In this document: positions 1 to 7,425 of the stretch, one piece after another | Layout of the letters: the number at the start of each line of letters is the position of its first letter | Numbering within the stretch: the first letter of the stretch is position 1 | NCBI GenBank assembly: GCA_002083985.1 | Contig: MTER01000011.1 | Span: 1-12,327, forward strand | Origin: Candidatus Altarchaeales archaeon A3 | GTDB lineage: Archaea > Altiarchaeota > Altiarchaeia > Altiarchaeales > Altiarchaeaceae | DNA length: 12,327 bases | Direction of reading: 5' to 3' | Program-made: the position numbers and the translations under genes | The notes under the pieces: generated by a model | Seen by the model: the letters and a program-made list of their open reading frames with translations, nothing else | Told to the model about the DNA's origin: nothing | The model's database searches: none

Positions 1-47
1 AAAATTTGTAACTATTCAGAGGTTAACAAAATTTACCTGTAAAAATT

Positions 48-219
48 GTAACTTCTCAATAACTTGTGAGAAGATAACCTCGCTGTTGCTCAGATATTTT
101 CAAAATCTATATGATTTTGAAAATAACAAAATATATGACCTGTTTTGCACTTTTTGTATTTGTTTTTTATAAAAATGAGCCGTATAAAATTTATTCGCCC
201 CGACTTATTGAGAAGTTAC
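48..219. mobile_element. Nested MITE-like element B (172 bp) with 8-bp target duplication
   Basis: A perfect 15-bp terminal inverted repeat (GTAACTTCTCAATAA at 48-62, its reverse complement at 205-219) is flanked on both sides by the direct repeat TAAAAATT (40-47 and 220-227). That is a clean 8-bp target-site duplication. The related element at 9115-9299 carries the matching unoccupied site as a single TGAAAATT between the same flanking bases (CCTG on one side, TCAAAAAA on the other). The element therefore inserted into element A after the two A copies separated. Its ends resemble those of A (both begin GTAACT), suggesting one transposase family. It codes for nothing recognisable. Confidence 0.8.
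95..125. repeat. Palindrome, 13-bp perfect stem, 5-nt loop
   Basis: TATTTTCAAAATC at 95-107 pairs perfectly with 113-125 around a TATAT loop. It sits in the middle of nested element B. Similar TATTTTCAAAA palindromes recur at 242-263 and 9009-9035. It could fold as RNA or as a cruciform; function is unknown. Confidence 0.7.
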
Positions 220-241
220 TAAAAATTTCAAAAAAAATGTG

Positions 242-277
242 ATTTTCAAACTTGTTTGAAAATACACAAACGAAGTG
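242..277 (-). repeat. Hairpin plus CACTTCGTTY block, copy 1
   Basis: A perfect 10-bp stem with a 2-nt loop (ATTTTCAAAC at 242-251, complement at 254-263) lies next to CACAAACGAAGTG (265-277), the reverse complement of a CACTTCGTTY block. The same order, CACTTCGTTY, three bases, then a TATTTY-led palindrome, occurs at 9169-9207 inside the other MITE and at 12063-12099 upstream of the second cdhA paralogue. It is probably a conserved internal part of this MITE family. Confidence 0.6.
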
Positions 278-357
278 AGCGTAAAACTCCAAACAGTAAT
301 TTTTTAGGATGGCTGAATAGTTACATGTTATCTAATTATTAAGTTAGTTATTGAAAT

Positions 358-3300
358 TTAAATAAATTTCCCATTTGCCATCCTTCTGACAATTGTCGGA
401 TCCGCGATCTTTCTCGGCTTCCAGTTATTTGCCTTTAAAATTTCCTTTATCTCATCAGACATTGCCATAGGAATATCTCCATCTGCCCGTATAAATTTAT
501 CCAAATCATCCGGAAACGCATATTTTCCCTTTCCTCCGTATTTTCTGTAAATATCAATATAATGCGATAATTTAATACTTCTTCCTTTTGTATTGTCGCC
601 CGGCCTTAATGTTAGTTTTGAAATCAGTATCATAACTTCTTCCTTTGTCTTTGCAGCATAACCTAAATGTAAAGGAGACGGCTCACTGTCAAAAATTTCC
701 CCGTTTGCTGCATTATAACATTTCCACCTGTCAAGCAGTCCTAAATTTTTCCGTCCGTAGTCAAAAATTTCGCTGTTATTTTCGTAAGGATTTTCAACAT
801 CACCTCGCAATCCCTTCCTGTATTTTATTCCCTGTGGCCCCTCTATTACAGGAATTCCCAGCCGCATCACCCCGTTTCCGATTGAAACCGCTTTTGCAGA
901 CATCGCTCCCCAGACCAGACCAACAGCTCCGACTCTGTTAAGTATGTAGTCGGCGATTTCCTCAAAATTTGCTCTTAAATTTCTCTTTGCAAATATATTT
1001 GCTACTTTCATTGCCGCTCCAGTAATATGAGAATTTGCAACGCAGGAACCAACATTGACTATATTTCCAGGTCCGAAATTTCCTCCATATTTTTCAAACA
1101 AATTATGCGTCCCGGAATAATCACTTGCCGCTGCCATTGCAGAACATCCGCTGACTACAACGATAAAATTTCTCTTTATAAATTCCTCCAAAATTTCTCC
1201 TAATTCCTTACCTCCATTAGGCCATATTGAACATCCGACAGCAGCAAGAATCCCTGGAATCTCTCCGAAAACAATTGGCTGCCCGACATTTCTTATTTCA
1301 ACATCCTGAATTGCTCCTCTTCCGGGAGAAATTTTTGCTTTGTCATTTGCCAGCCGGTCTTTATAAATTTCAGTAAATACTGATACAATGGGAATTTGTT
1401 TAGGGCACCAAGATTCACATCTTCCGCAGAATATACATTTTCCGATGGACTCCAAAATTTCTTCCTTTGTCAAAAATTTAATCTCATCCTTCATTCCGTT
1501 TCTTTCTTTTTCAACCCTTACAACTTCTTTGATATTTATTTTTTTCGGACATTTTTCCTGACATAATCCGCACATTGCACAATTTTTCAGTATGGAAATT
1601 TCGTTCGCACCAATTTCTTTTCCTTCTTTAATTGCAACGATTAAATCAGCAATCTGAATATCATTCGGACAATTTTTATTGCAAAGTTTGCATTCAATAC
1701 AGACCTTTGCCTGTTCGGTTATTTTGTAATATTCATTCAGTCCTTTAATTAAAGAGTAACATGTCTCCTTTCCAATCACTCTTTTGGTTAATTCGTCTGG
1801 TTTTTCTTTTGAAATTTTTTCCAGCACATTATAAATATACTGTCTTGAACAGCCGATTTCTCTTGCCAAAGAACTTATGCCGCATTCTCTCTGTTTTAAT
1901 AAATTTATTATTTTGTTTTTGAGTTTACCCACCTCTTCACAAATATTCAGTTTTCCATTTTCCCCTCTTACAATAAATTCAAATTTTTCATTTTTTATTT
2001 CTGCTATTATATTGTTCCCGATTTTGAGAGTGAGCAAATTGGAATTTGTGTTTTTATCAGTAACATTTACAACCTTATCATCTTTGCTAATTGCTACATT
2101 TGTCGCTTCTATATTCCATCTTTTCAGAAATTTTATAAAATCAGCATTGTTTTCCGAAATATCATCCCAGCAAAATAAAAATTGAGCTTTGCTTTCTTCA
2201 TTATTTTCCTCATCTTTTTCATTTATTTCGCTTTCCTTTTCGTTAAAAATTTTATTTATGCTCCTGATAATTAAGCGGTTATCAACACCAACGGGACACG
2301 CCTTTATACATAATCCGCAGTTAATACATTCGGTGGTTCTTTTTATTGCTCCTTCGTATAAATTTAAATTTAAATTTTGTGTTTTTTCATTTCCTGCATT
2401 TTTCTTTCTTTCCTTAATATTCACAGCAACCTTTACCGCAACCTCCCCTAATTTTTCAAGAGTGTGCAAAAAACATCCGGGAATTTCCCCGCTCAATAAT
2501 TTTTCAATAATTACATCCGGATTTTCATTGCTTAAATCCTCTAATCCGGAAACATACTTATCAGTAGTAGCAATTAAAGGTGTTTTTAATTTCTTCAGAT
2601 TTTCCAGTATATCAACCCTTATACATTGCTCATCACTGATAACAACATCGGCAATTCCTGCTCTTATATAAGGAAGCTGATAAGATAATGGTCCGACAAT
2701 TTTTGCCCCTGTTCTGTATCTTCCCAAATCAAGTGCGGTGCAGCATATTCCACAAATTTCAACATCTTTATTATTTGCTTCCGCATAATCAATGGCGGAG
2801 GCACCTGCAAGAACATTATGTCCGATGCACAGAATTACCGGCTTTTCTTTGTTTACACTTCCGAAACCAAATTCGGCTAATTTCGGATTTGGCTCACCTT
2901 TCGGAAAATTTAAGGCGGCAATCTGTGCCAGATCGCAAATTTCCATTCCGACATGGTCAAGCATTCCCGCATGTAATGCCTTGCTGTTGTAGTCAAAGTC
3001 AGATGATTCGGTTCCGACATTAAGACAGGAGGCAAGTTTTGTTATCTGCTCTTCAATATAATTCAATGCTCTCTCAAGGTCACCGATTGTTTCCGGTTTA
3101 TATCCGCATACAAGCTGAATATTAGGTGATTTTACTTCTGTATTTTCAGCAACATCTAATGGAACATCCCTCCCAAATTTTTCTATTAATGCCTCTATTA
3201 AGTGTCTTCCGTGTGCAGAATGTGCCGATGCTCCTGTTATTGCCAATTGCAGCCCTTCTCTTGCCAGATGCCTTTCCAATGTTATTCCGCATGCTCCTTT

Positions 3301-3516
3301 CCTGTTATCTGATAAATCACAGGGACCCAAAGCACAGAACTGACACTGCTGAATAAAGCCGTAATATTCTGGTTTGTATCTGTTCAGCAATTTCAAATCC
3401 CATTCCCGCAAATCTGCAATATCTGGATTTGGTGTCAGTCCTTCAGGTTCTTCATACTCCCGCTCCTCTTCAACCTCTCCGATTAAAATTTTTAAATTTT
3501 TGGTTTTGATTGTCAT
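358..3516 (-). CDS. cdhA: CO dehydrogenase/acetyl-CoA synthase subunit alpha, active type, with inserted HTH domain
   Basis: This is the catalytic CO dehydrogenase subunit of the archaeal CODH/ACS complex, which interconverts CO2 and CO with ferredoxin; it is cytoplasmic. All key residues are present by comparison with characterised CODHs: B-cluster C58, C61, C66, C76; proton-path histidines H99, H102, H105; C-cluster H233, C259, C298, C762, C791, C825; and catalytic K875. At 1052 aa it is about 250 aa longer than usual (~800). The extra length lies between the first CxxCxxCxxxCP motif (C397-C407) and the last (C694-C704). It holds a charged linker, an unrecognised or weakly familiar domain (~445-527), a winged-HTH-like segment (~530-592, helix pair ISSLAREIGCSRQYIYNVL) and two added cluster motifs (C606-C616, C646-C656). 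No cysteine lies before C58, so the canonical intersubunit D-cluster cannot form. The ATG at 3514-3516 lies 15 bp after a TPR gene, with no clear Shine-Dalgarno sequence. The CODH assignment is very secure; the role of the HTH is unknown. Confidence 0.96.
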   Translation of the reverse strand: MTIKTKNLKILIGEVEEEREYEEPEGLTPNPDIADLREWDLKLLNRYKPEYYGFIQQCQFCALGPCDLSDNRKGACGITLERHLAREGLQLAITGASAHSAHGRHLIEALIEKFGRDVPLDVAENTEVKSPNIQLVCGYKPETIGDLERALNYIEEQITKLASCLNVGTESSDFDYNSKALHAGMLDHVGMEICDLAQIAALNFPKGEPNPKLAEFGFGSVNKEKPVILCIGHNVLAGASAIDYAEANNKDVEICGICCTALDLGRYRTGAKIVGPLSYQLPYIRAGIADVVISDEQCIRVDILENLKKLKTPLIATTDKYVSGLEDLSNENPDVIIEKLLSGEIPGCFLHTLEKLGEVAVKVAVNIKERKKNAGNEKTQNLNLNLYEGAIKRTTECINCGLCIKACPVGVDNRLIIRSINKIFNEKESEINEKDEENNEESKAQFLFCWDDISENNADFIKFLKRWNIEATNVAISKDDKVVNVTDKNTNSNLLTLKIGNNIIAEIKNEKFEFIVRGENGKLNICEEVGKLKNKIINLLKQRECGISSLAREIGCSRQYIYNVLEKISKEKPDELTKRVIGKETCYSLIKGLNEYYKITEQAKVCIECKLCNKNCPNDIQIADLIVAIKEGKEIGANEISILKNCAMCGLCQEKCPKKINIKEVVRVEKERNGMKDEIKFLTKEEILESIGKCIFCGRCESWCPKQIPIVSVFTEIYKDRLANDKAKISPGRGAIQDVEIRNVGQPIVFGEIPGILAAVGCSIWPNGGKELGEILEEFIKRNFIVVVSGCSAMAAASDYSGTHNLFEKYGGNFGPGNIVNVGSCVANSHITGAAMKVANIFAKRNLRANFEEIADYILNRVGAVGLVWGAMSAKAVSIGNGVMRLGIPVIEGPQGIKYRKGLRGDVENPYENNSEIFDYGRKNLGLLDRWKCYNAANGEIFDSEPSPLHLGYAAKTKEEVMILISKLTLRPGDNTKGRSIKLSHYIDIYRKYGGKGKYAFPDDLDKFIRADGDIPMAMSDEIKEILKANNWKPRKIADPTIVRRMANGKFI

Positions 3517-3531
3517 TTTCTGACTAATTTT

Positions 3532-4119
3532 TTATTTACTTTTTGCTTTGGATTTTTTCAATTCTTTTAATCTCTCATTACAGAGTTCTACCTTATCTGT
3601 CATTTTCTGTCTTTGAAATAACTCTTTTGATTCTAAAATTTTTTGTTCCCCCTTATCAAATTCGCCTGTCAGTTTATAAGCACATGCAAAATTAAAATTC
3701 ATCTTTGCCATTTCATAATCATCTAAAAGTTCCCGGGCATTCCACATCTCATTAAGCCATTTTAATGCGTTATTGCCATCGTCAACATTTAAATATAGTT
3801 CGGCAAGTTTTGCCGCAGGATACAAACCCTTATCTCCTGCTTCATCTTTTATGCCCCATAGAAATCCATAAAGAGCTTTCAATGCCTTAAATGCATAATC
3901 TAATTTATCCTCCGACAAATTTCCTTTGAGTTCAAGTGCAATTGCCAGTTCTTCCATCCCATATCCGAGTTTTTTAGCATCATTCTGTCCCACAAGTAAA
4001 TTTCCCAAATTATAATGTGCTTCAGCGTCAATTGGATTTTTCAGTATTGCCTTTCTGAGTTCCTTCTCTGCTTCTTCAATATCCTCTGTTGAAATTAAAT
4101 TTTTGTTTTTGGTTGCCAT
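3532..4119 (-). CDS. TPR-repeat protein, probable cdhA operon partner
   Basis: A soluble 195-aa helical protein with no signal peptide or membrane segment. A canonical tetratricopeptide repeat is seen at about 13-47 (paired helices, NPIDAEAHYNLGNLL), with weaker TPR-like helix pairs near 100-130 and 135-170 and a Lys-rich tail (KKSKAKSK). TPR proteins usually act as scaffolds or assembly factors by binding other proteins. The stop codon lies only 15 bp before the start of cdhA, so the two are very likely cotranscribed, and a role in assembling or anchoring CODH is an inference from that. The other cdhA paralogue is also preceded by the end of a helical TPR-like gene (12157-12327), which strengthens the link. 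The preceding ATPase gene ends 63 bp upstream, leaving room for a separate promoter. Confidence 0.85.
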   Translation of the reverse strand: MATKNKNLISTEDIEEAEKELRKAILKNPIDAEAHYNLGNLLVGQNDAKKLGYGMEELAIALELKGNLSEDKLDYAFKALKALYGFLWGIKDEAGDKGLYPAAKLAELYLNVDDGNNALKWLNEMWNARELLDDYEMAKMNFNFACAYKLTGEFDKGEQKILESKELFQRQKMTDKVELCNERLKELKKSKAKSK

Positions 4120-4182
4120 TGTATTGTTTATTAAATTTTAGTTACATCTTTAATTTTATCGTTATACTTTTCTGGAATTTCT

Positions 4183-6612
4183 TTATTTTTTTATTGGCGC
4201 GTAAAATGAATTATCTTTTAAATTTAAAGCATTGCAATGACAACGGACATATTCAACACTGTCAATTTTTTCATATTTTACAAATGACTTGCAGTTGGAA
4301 CAAAAAATCATTTGTTCAATTTCAAGCCATTTATGAAAGATGCTTTCGATTTCGGTCTTTGTGAATTGATTAACTTCGTTCTTCCAATGAGCGCAATAAT
4401 TTCTGAATATAGTCCCCTGTCCTAACTGGTCAAAAGCTACAACAAGTTTGTGTTGGTTGTCTTTTAATTTTAACATTTCTTTGAATCGAGAAACGAGAGG
4501 TTCGTAAAATTCCGAAAGTGTATATACATTTTCAATCTTGTACCTGACTGGTGTCTGCATTGTTTCATTAACAACACCGAAAGTCCATTCAAAATGTCTG
4601 CCAAGCGTAGAACCTGCGGTAATTGGGTCATCATCATCAAGATATTCCTGAATTTTTTCTGAGTAATTTTTTTCAAGCTTATAAATAGGTCCATTTAGGT
4701 AACTCCATGCCGTATATTTATAACACTGCCAATTGGGGAAATCATGTTGCAATGTCTTAAAAAATATTTGGTCATGGGTTAGAATCAGTACCTGAAAATC
4801 GCTGAATTTACTGGCTAGTAATTGAGAAACCCGAGATCTTTTAAAAGAATCAAAACTATTTATGACATCATCAAGAATAAAAAATTTAAACTGATTGTTG
4901 AAATGTTTAACTGCTGCAAGGAATATCGCAAGCCCGAAACTGTTAACCTGACTTTCACTAAGATATTTATATGCGGGTGTGATTTTCTCGTTTACAAATT
5001 CAATTTCTAATTCAACCGCCTTATCTTTTCCTGGAAGCAATTTGATTTCGGGATTTTTTAGAAATAAGTTAGAACTTTCAAGAGTATTGAAATAATCCCG
5101 TACATCGGTTGAAATAGTTGTGAAAGTATGCTGGATTTTAATCTGAATATAATGGGTCAATTCAGAAAGGATTGTTTCAAGATTATCTATTGTTGCAGAT
5201 AAATAATCTGCTTTAGATTTATTAACAGAATAATTTTTATATTCTGTAATAATATTACTAATATTATTAAAGTCCCGTGCAAGGTTCTTGCTTTTTTCAT
5301 CGGTAGACAAGAATGTAATTTTATCTGAAACAATTTTCTTATAAGCAGCTTCTTTTAAAATAAAATCATCAATTTTTTGAACAAGTGGGCTTTTAGAAAT
5401 TTCAATTTTTTCAATGTCTTTCGGGGGTTTAGTTATTGTTTCGTTTATTGTTGGAAGATTTTTATTTACAAAATCAACATCATCGAAAAATGTTTTTAAT
5501 TCCTTTAATACAGCACTACTACTTTCAAATTGAATTGCATTGATTTTTTTTGTCAGATTATCAAAACTCTTTTGTAATGCTATTTGTTTTGTGTCAAATG
5601 CCTTTTTATTCTTATTAAGTTCACTTAAAGATAAATACTTTTCCCGCATATACTTTAGCAAGTCCCCCTTAAATGGGGCATCACAAACTGGACACTTTGT
5701 TTTATCTTCTAACTGCGGAATGATTCTAGTACTGAGTTCGTAAAGATCTAATAAAATAAGTTGTCTTATGCTTTCTTCATCACTTTTAATTTTAGTAAAT
5801 GCATTTTCCAAAGCAATACAATCTGACTCCCCAGATGCGACTGGATAAAATTGATTTTGTTTTATCTGAAATACCTGCCACTCGGTAAGTTCTTTGGTTA
5901 CCGGATTTGCATGAACAATTTTTGATAGTAATTCTTTTGTTTTTTCACATTCATTAAATTCAGAGATGTTTGAAAAGTTATGTTTAGTAGTAATGGTATT
6001 AATAAATGAAATTACAGTAGTTTCATCAACTGTAGTTTTACCCGTGATTGAATTTATTGCAGAAATATTTTTGTCAAGATTTTCCTGCAGATTTTTAAAT
6101 ATTTCTTTTTGCTTGTGGATGGTATCTTGTATACTATCCTGAAACATTGTGTATTTTTCAAGGCCGAAAAACTTAGCAATGTACATGTATTTTTCAGTTT
6201 TTGTTCTGAATACAAAATCTTGTAAATCAGAGTAACGAAGATAATTAGGATATGTGCAAAAGGATTTGAATTGATTATATTCACTGGTTGTTATAGGTAC
6301 AGTTATTTTTGAAGGATTAAAAGCAGCATTTGCAGTTTTTATAGGGGGTTGGTTAAATTCAATAGATATATATGAATTTTTCCCGTTGCATGATTTATGG
6401 GGAAAATCTCTTTCAGAAACACCCTCTTTACTTAATCGTTCAATTTTAAAATTCAGGAGCCATTCCCACGCATCAACAATTGAACTTTTTCCGGTACCAT
6501 TACTACCATATATCAAAGCAGAAGTATACTTTCCCCCTTTTACAAAGTCAATAACCAAGGGATCTTTTATTCCTCTAAAATTCTCTATTGTAATTTTACT
6601 TATTTTGAACAT
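4183..6612 (-). CDS. SMC/Rad50-like AAA ATPase with zinc hook, HEPN-like motif and C-terminal zinc ribbon
   Basis: An 809-aa ABC-type ATPase of the RecF/SbcC/RloC kind. Visible parts in order: N-terminal ATPase half with Walker A GSNGTGKSS (36-44); coiled-coil-like middle; zinc hook CPVC (307-310); a second coiled stretch; ABC signature-like LSESQ (551-555); Walker B FFILDD (577-582); switch histidine in LTHD (611-614). After the ATPase core come about 190 extra residues containing RNYCAHW (737-743), which matches the Rx4H motif of HEPN ribonucleases, and a zinc ribbon (C771, C774, C791, C793). In known systems such ATPases sense DNA ends or phage infection and control a nuclease. It overlaps the preceding 67-aa gene by 17 bp and shares an operon with an MNT nucleotidyltransferase, so a defence or toxin role is inferred. 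It is not a plain SbcC: no SbcD partner is present. RloC is a near analogue, but I do not recognise its anticodon-nuclease motifs. Confidence 0.85.
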   Translation of the reverse strand: MFKISKITIENFRGIKDPLVIDFVKGGKYTSALIYGSNGTGKSSIVDAWEWLLNFKIERLSKEGVSERDFPHKSCNGKNSYISIEFNQPPIKTANAAFNPSKITVPITTSEYNQFKSFCTYPNYLRYSDLQDFVFRTKTEKYMYIAKFFGLEKYTMFQDSIQDTIHKQKEIFKNLQENLDKNISAINSITGKTTVDETTVISFINTITTKHNFSNISEFNECEKTKELLSKIVHANPVTKELTEWQVFQIKQNQFYPVASGESDCIALENAFTKIKSDEESIRQLILLDLYELSTRIIPQLEDKTKCPVCDAPFKGDLLKYMREKYLSLSELNKNKKAFDTKQIALQKSFDNLTKKINAIQFESSSAVLKELKTFFDDVDFVNKNLPTINETITKPPKDIEKIEISKSPLVQKIDDFILKEAAYKKIVSDKITFLSTDEKSKNLARDFNNISNIITEYKNYSVNKSKADYLSATIDNLETILSELTHYIQIKIQHTFTTISTDVRDYFNTLESSNLFLKNPEIKLLPGKDKAVELEIEFVNEKITPAYKYLSESQVNSFGLAIFLAAVKHFNNQFKFFILDDVINSFDSFKRSRVSQLLASKFSDFQVLILTHDQIFFKTLQHDFPNWQCYKYTAWSYLNGPIYKLEKNYSEKIQEYLDDDDPITAGSTLGRHFEWTFGVVNETMQTPVRYKIENVYTLSEFYEPLVSRFKEMLKLKDNQHKLVVAFDQLGQGTIFRNYCAHWKNEVNQFTKTEIESIFHKWLEIEQMIFCSNCKSFVKYEKIDSVEYVRCHCNALNLKDNSFYAPIKK

Positions 6613-6799
6613 TTTCTTCTGAATTAAAAGATTTATTTACTTCATCTTCTATTTTCTTTAAACCAGATTTTATCCCATACTCAAAGGATACTTTATTAAA
6701 AACATCGTTTGAAATGAAACTTTCAATGTTTTCGATAATATTGTTAAGTTCAGGTTTCTTTGTTTTTAATTGTGCAAGCCAATCGTTTATTCTATCCAT
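6596..6799 (-). CDS. Small helical protein of unknown function in the ATPase operon
   Basis: A 67-aa acidic, probably all-helical protein with no recognised family. It starts 3 nt after the stop codon of the nucleotidyltransferase gene and overlaps the start of the ATPase gene by 17 bp, so translational coupling on both sides is likely and supports its being real. It has no cysteines, no catalytic-looking motif, no membrane segment and no signal peptide. It might be an adaptor between the nucleotidyltransferase and the ATPase, or a degenerate HEPN-type partner, but it has no Rx4H motif. Function is not known. Confidence 0.7.
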   Translation of the reverse strand: MDRINDWLAQLKTKKPELNNIIENIESFISNDVFNKVSFEYGIKSGLKKIEDEVNKSFNSEENVQNK

Positions 6800-6802
6800 T
6801 TT

Positions 6803-7099
6803 TCACACATAAACAACCTCCTTTAAAATATTGTCCTTTAATCGCGGCTTTAAAGCCATTATTGTAACCAAATCAATATCTTTTTTAATAAGCCCTTCCA
6901 AAAATTCCTTTAAATCAATAAATTCCCATCCGACTGGCCCATAAAACTCAACCATCACATCAACATCACTATCTTTAGATTCTTCCCCTCTTGCATAAGA
7001 GCCAAAAATTCCTATATTCTTAACCTTAAATTTCTCATTTAACAACTGCTTATGCTTTTTTAATTTTTCCTCTATTTCCCTGTATGTTTTTGTTTCCAT
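6803..7099 (-). CDS. Minimal nucleotidyltransferase (MNT, MntA-like antitoxin family)
   Basis: A 98-aa protein of the DNA polymerase-beta-like nucleotidyltransferase superfamily. The defining motif GSYARGEESKDSDVDVMVEF starts at G33; D45 and D47 are the first metal ligands and D76 (in KKDIDLVTI) is the likely third acid, so the site appears intact. Small proteins of this type usually pair with HEPN proteins; in the characterised MntA-HepT pair the MNT adenylylates and neutralises the HEPN ribonuclease. No free HEPN gene is adjacent here, but the ATPase two genes downstream has an Rx4H motif. The start codon lies inside the preceding UPF0175 gene (28-bp overlap), and the next gene begins 3 nt after the stop. 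Function in this operon is inferred. Confidence 0.9.
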   Translation of the reverse strand: METKTYREIEEKLKKHKQLLNEKFKVKNIGIFGSYARGEESKDSDVDVMVEFYGPVGWEFIDLKEFLEGLIKKDIDLVTIMALKPRLKDNILKEVVYV

Positions 7100-7425
7100 G
7101 ACATAAAATTTAATATTTTATTCACACCCTCATTCAATTCTTCAACTGACTCTGTGCCTCGCTTTATTTTAATTCCTTTTTTGGTTAACAAATTTATCGC
7201 TTCATCATAACTTACTCCGACAATCTCAGCACATCTTCCTAATGAAACTTCACCTCTTCGGTATAGATCTATCGCCACTTTTACCCGTAAGTCCTTTCTT
7301 GCCGAGAAAAATGTTTTTATCGTTTCTTTTATAAATTCATTTTTATCTTTATATCCTCCAAGTTTTGCAAATGCTTCTATTTCCTTTAAGAGCATTGAAG
7401 GTAAAGAGATAGTTAGGTTATCCAT
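7072..7425 (-). CDS. UPF0175-type protein with N-terminal ribbon-helix-helix
   Basis: A 117-aa protein. Residues 1-40 look like a ribbon-helix-helix DNA-binding domain (beta strand NLTISLPS followed by two helices, with GGYKDKNEFIKETIK in the second part). Residues 45-88 match the UPF0175 pattern (VAIDLYRRGEVSLGRCAEIVG, then a recognition-helix-like VSYDEAINLL and KKGI). Such proteins are commonly antitoxins and autoregulators of neighbouring toxin genes, so it may repress this operon. It is the first gene of the four-gene run and overlaps the MNT gene by 28 bp. The ATG at 7423-7425 is preceded only by an AT-rich stretch and no clear Shine-Dalgarno sequence. The binding site cannot be located from this sequence alone. 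Confidence 0.85.
   Translation of the reverse strand: MDNLTISLPSMLLKEIEAFAKLGGYKDKNEFIKETIKTFFSARKDLRVKVAIDLYRRGEVSLGRCAEIVGVSYDEAINLLTKKGIKIKRGTESVEELNEGVNKILNFMSWKQKHTGK

Larger units (their letters stand above)
8..324. mobile_element. MITE-like element A (outer, 317 bp)
   Basis: The element is bounded by a perfect 12-bp terminal inverted repeat, GTAACTATTCAG at 8-19 and CTGAATAGTTAC at 313-324. It has no reading frame for a transposase, so it would have to be moved in trans. A shorter relative lies in the opposite orientation at 9115-9299 and shares the ends (..CAGAGG at one end, ..CAGCC at the other) and the internal CACTTCGTTY block. A second element is inserted inside it at 48-219. I see no clear target duplication for the outer ends; only 7 bases precede the left end in this window. 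It lies 33 bp past the stop codon of cdhA and accounts for all of the non-coding DNA at this end of the window. Confidence 0.75.

Noticed and set aside
1..360. CRISPR array or tRNA genes in the repeat-rich intergenic regions
   Set aside because: Repeats are inverted and unevenly spaced rather than direct with uniform spacers, and no cloverleaf or TPsiC-like box was found.
2189..2671. 160-codon open frame on the plus strand
   Set aside because: It lies wholly antisense to cdhA; the hydrophobic, Ser/Phe-rich composition is what the reverse of a Lys/Glu-rich gene gives. The same holds for the other plus-strand frames at 645-941, 1877-2185, 2688-3023, 3126-3356 and 9923-10135.
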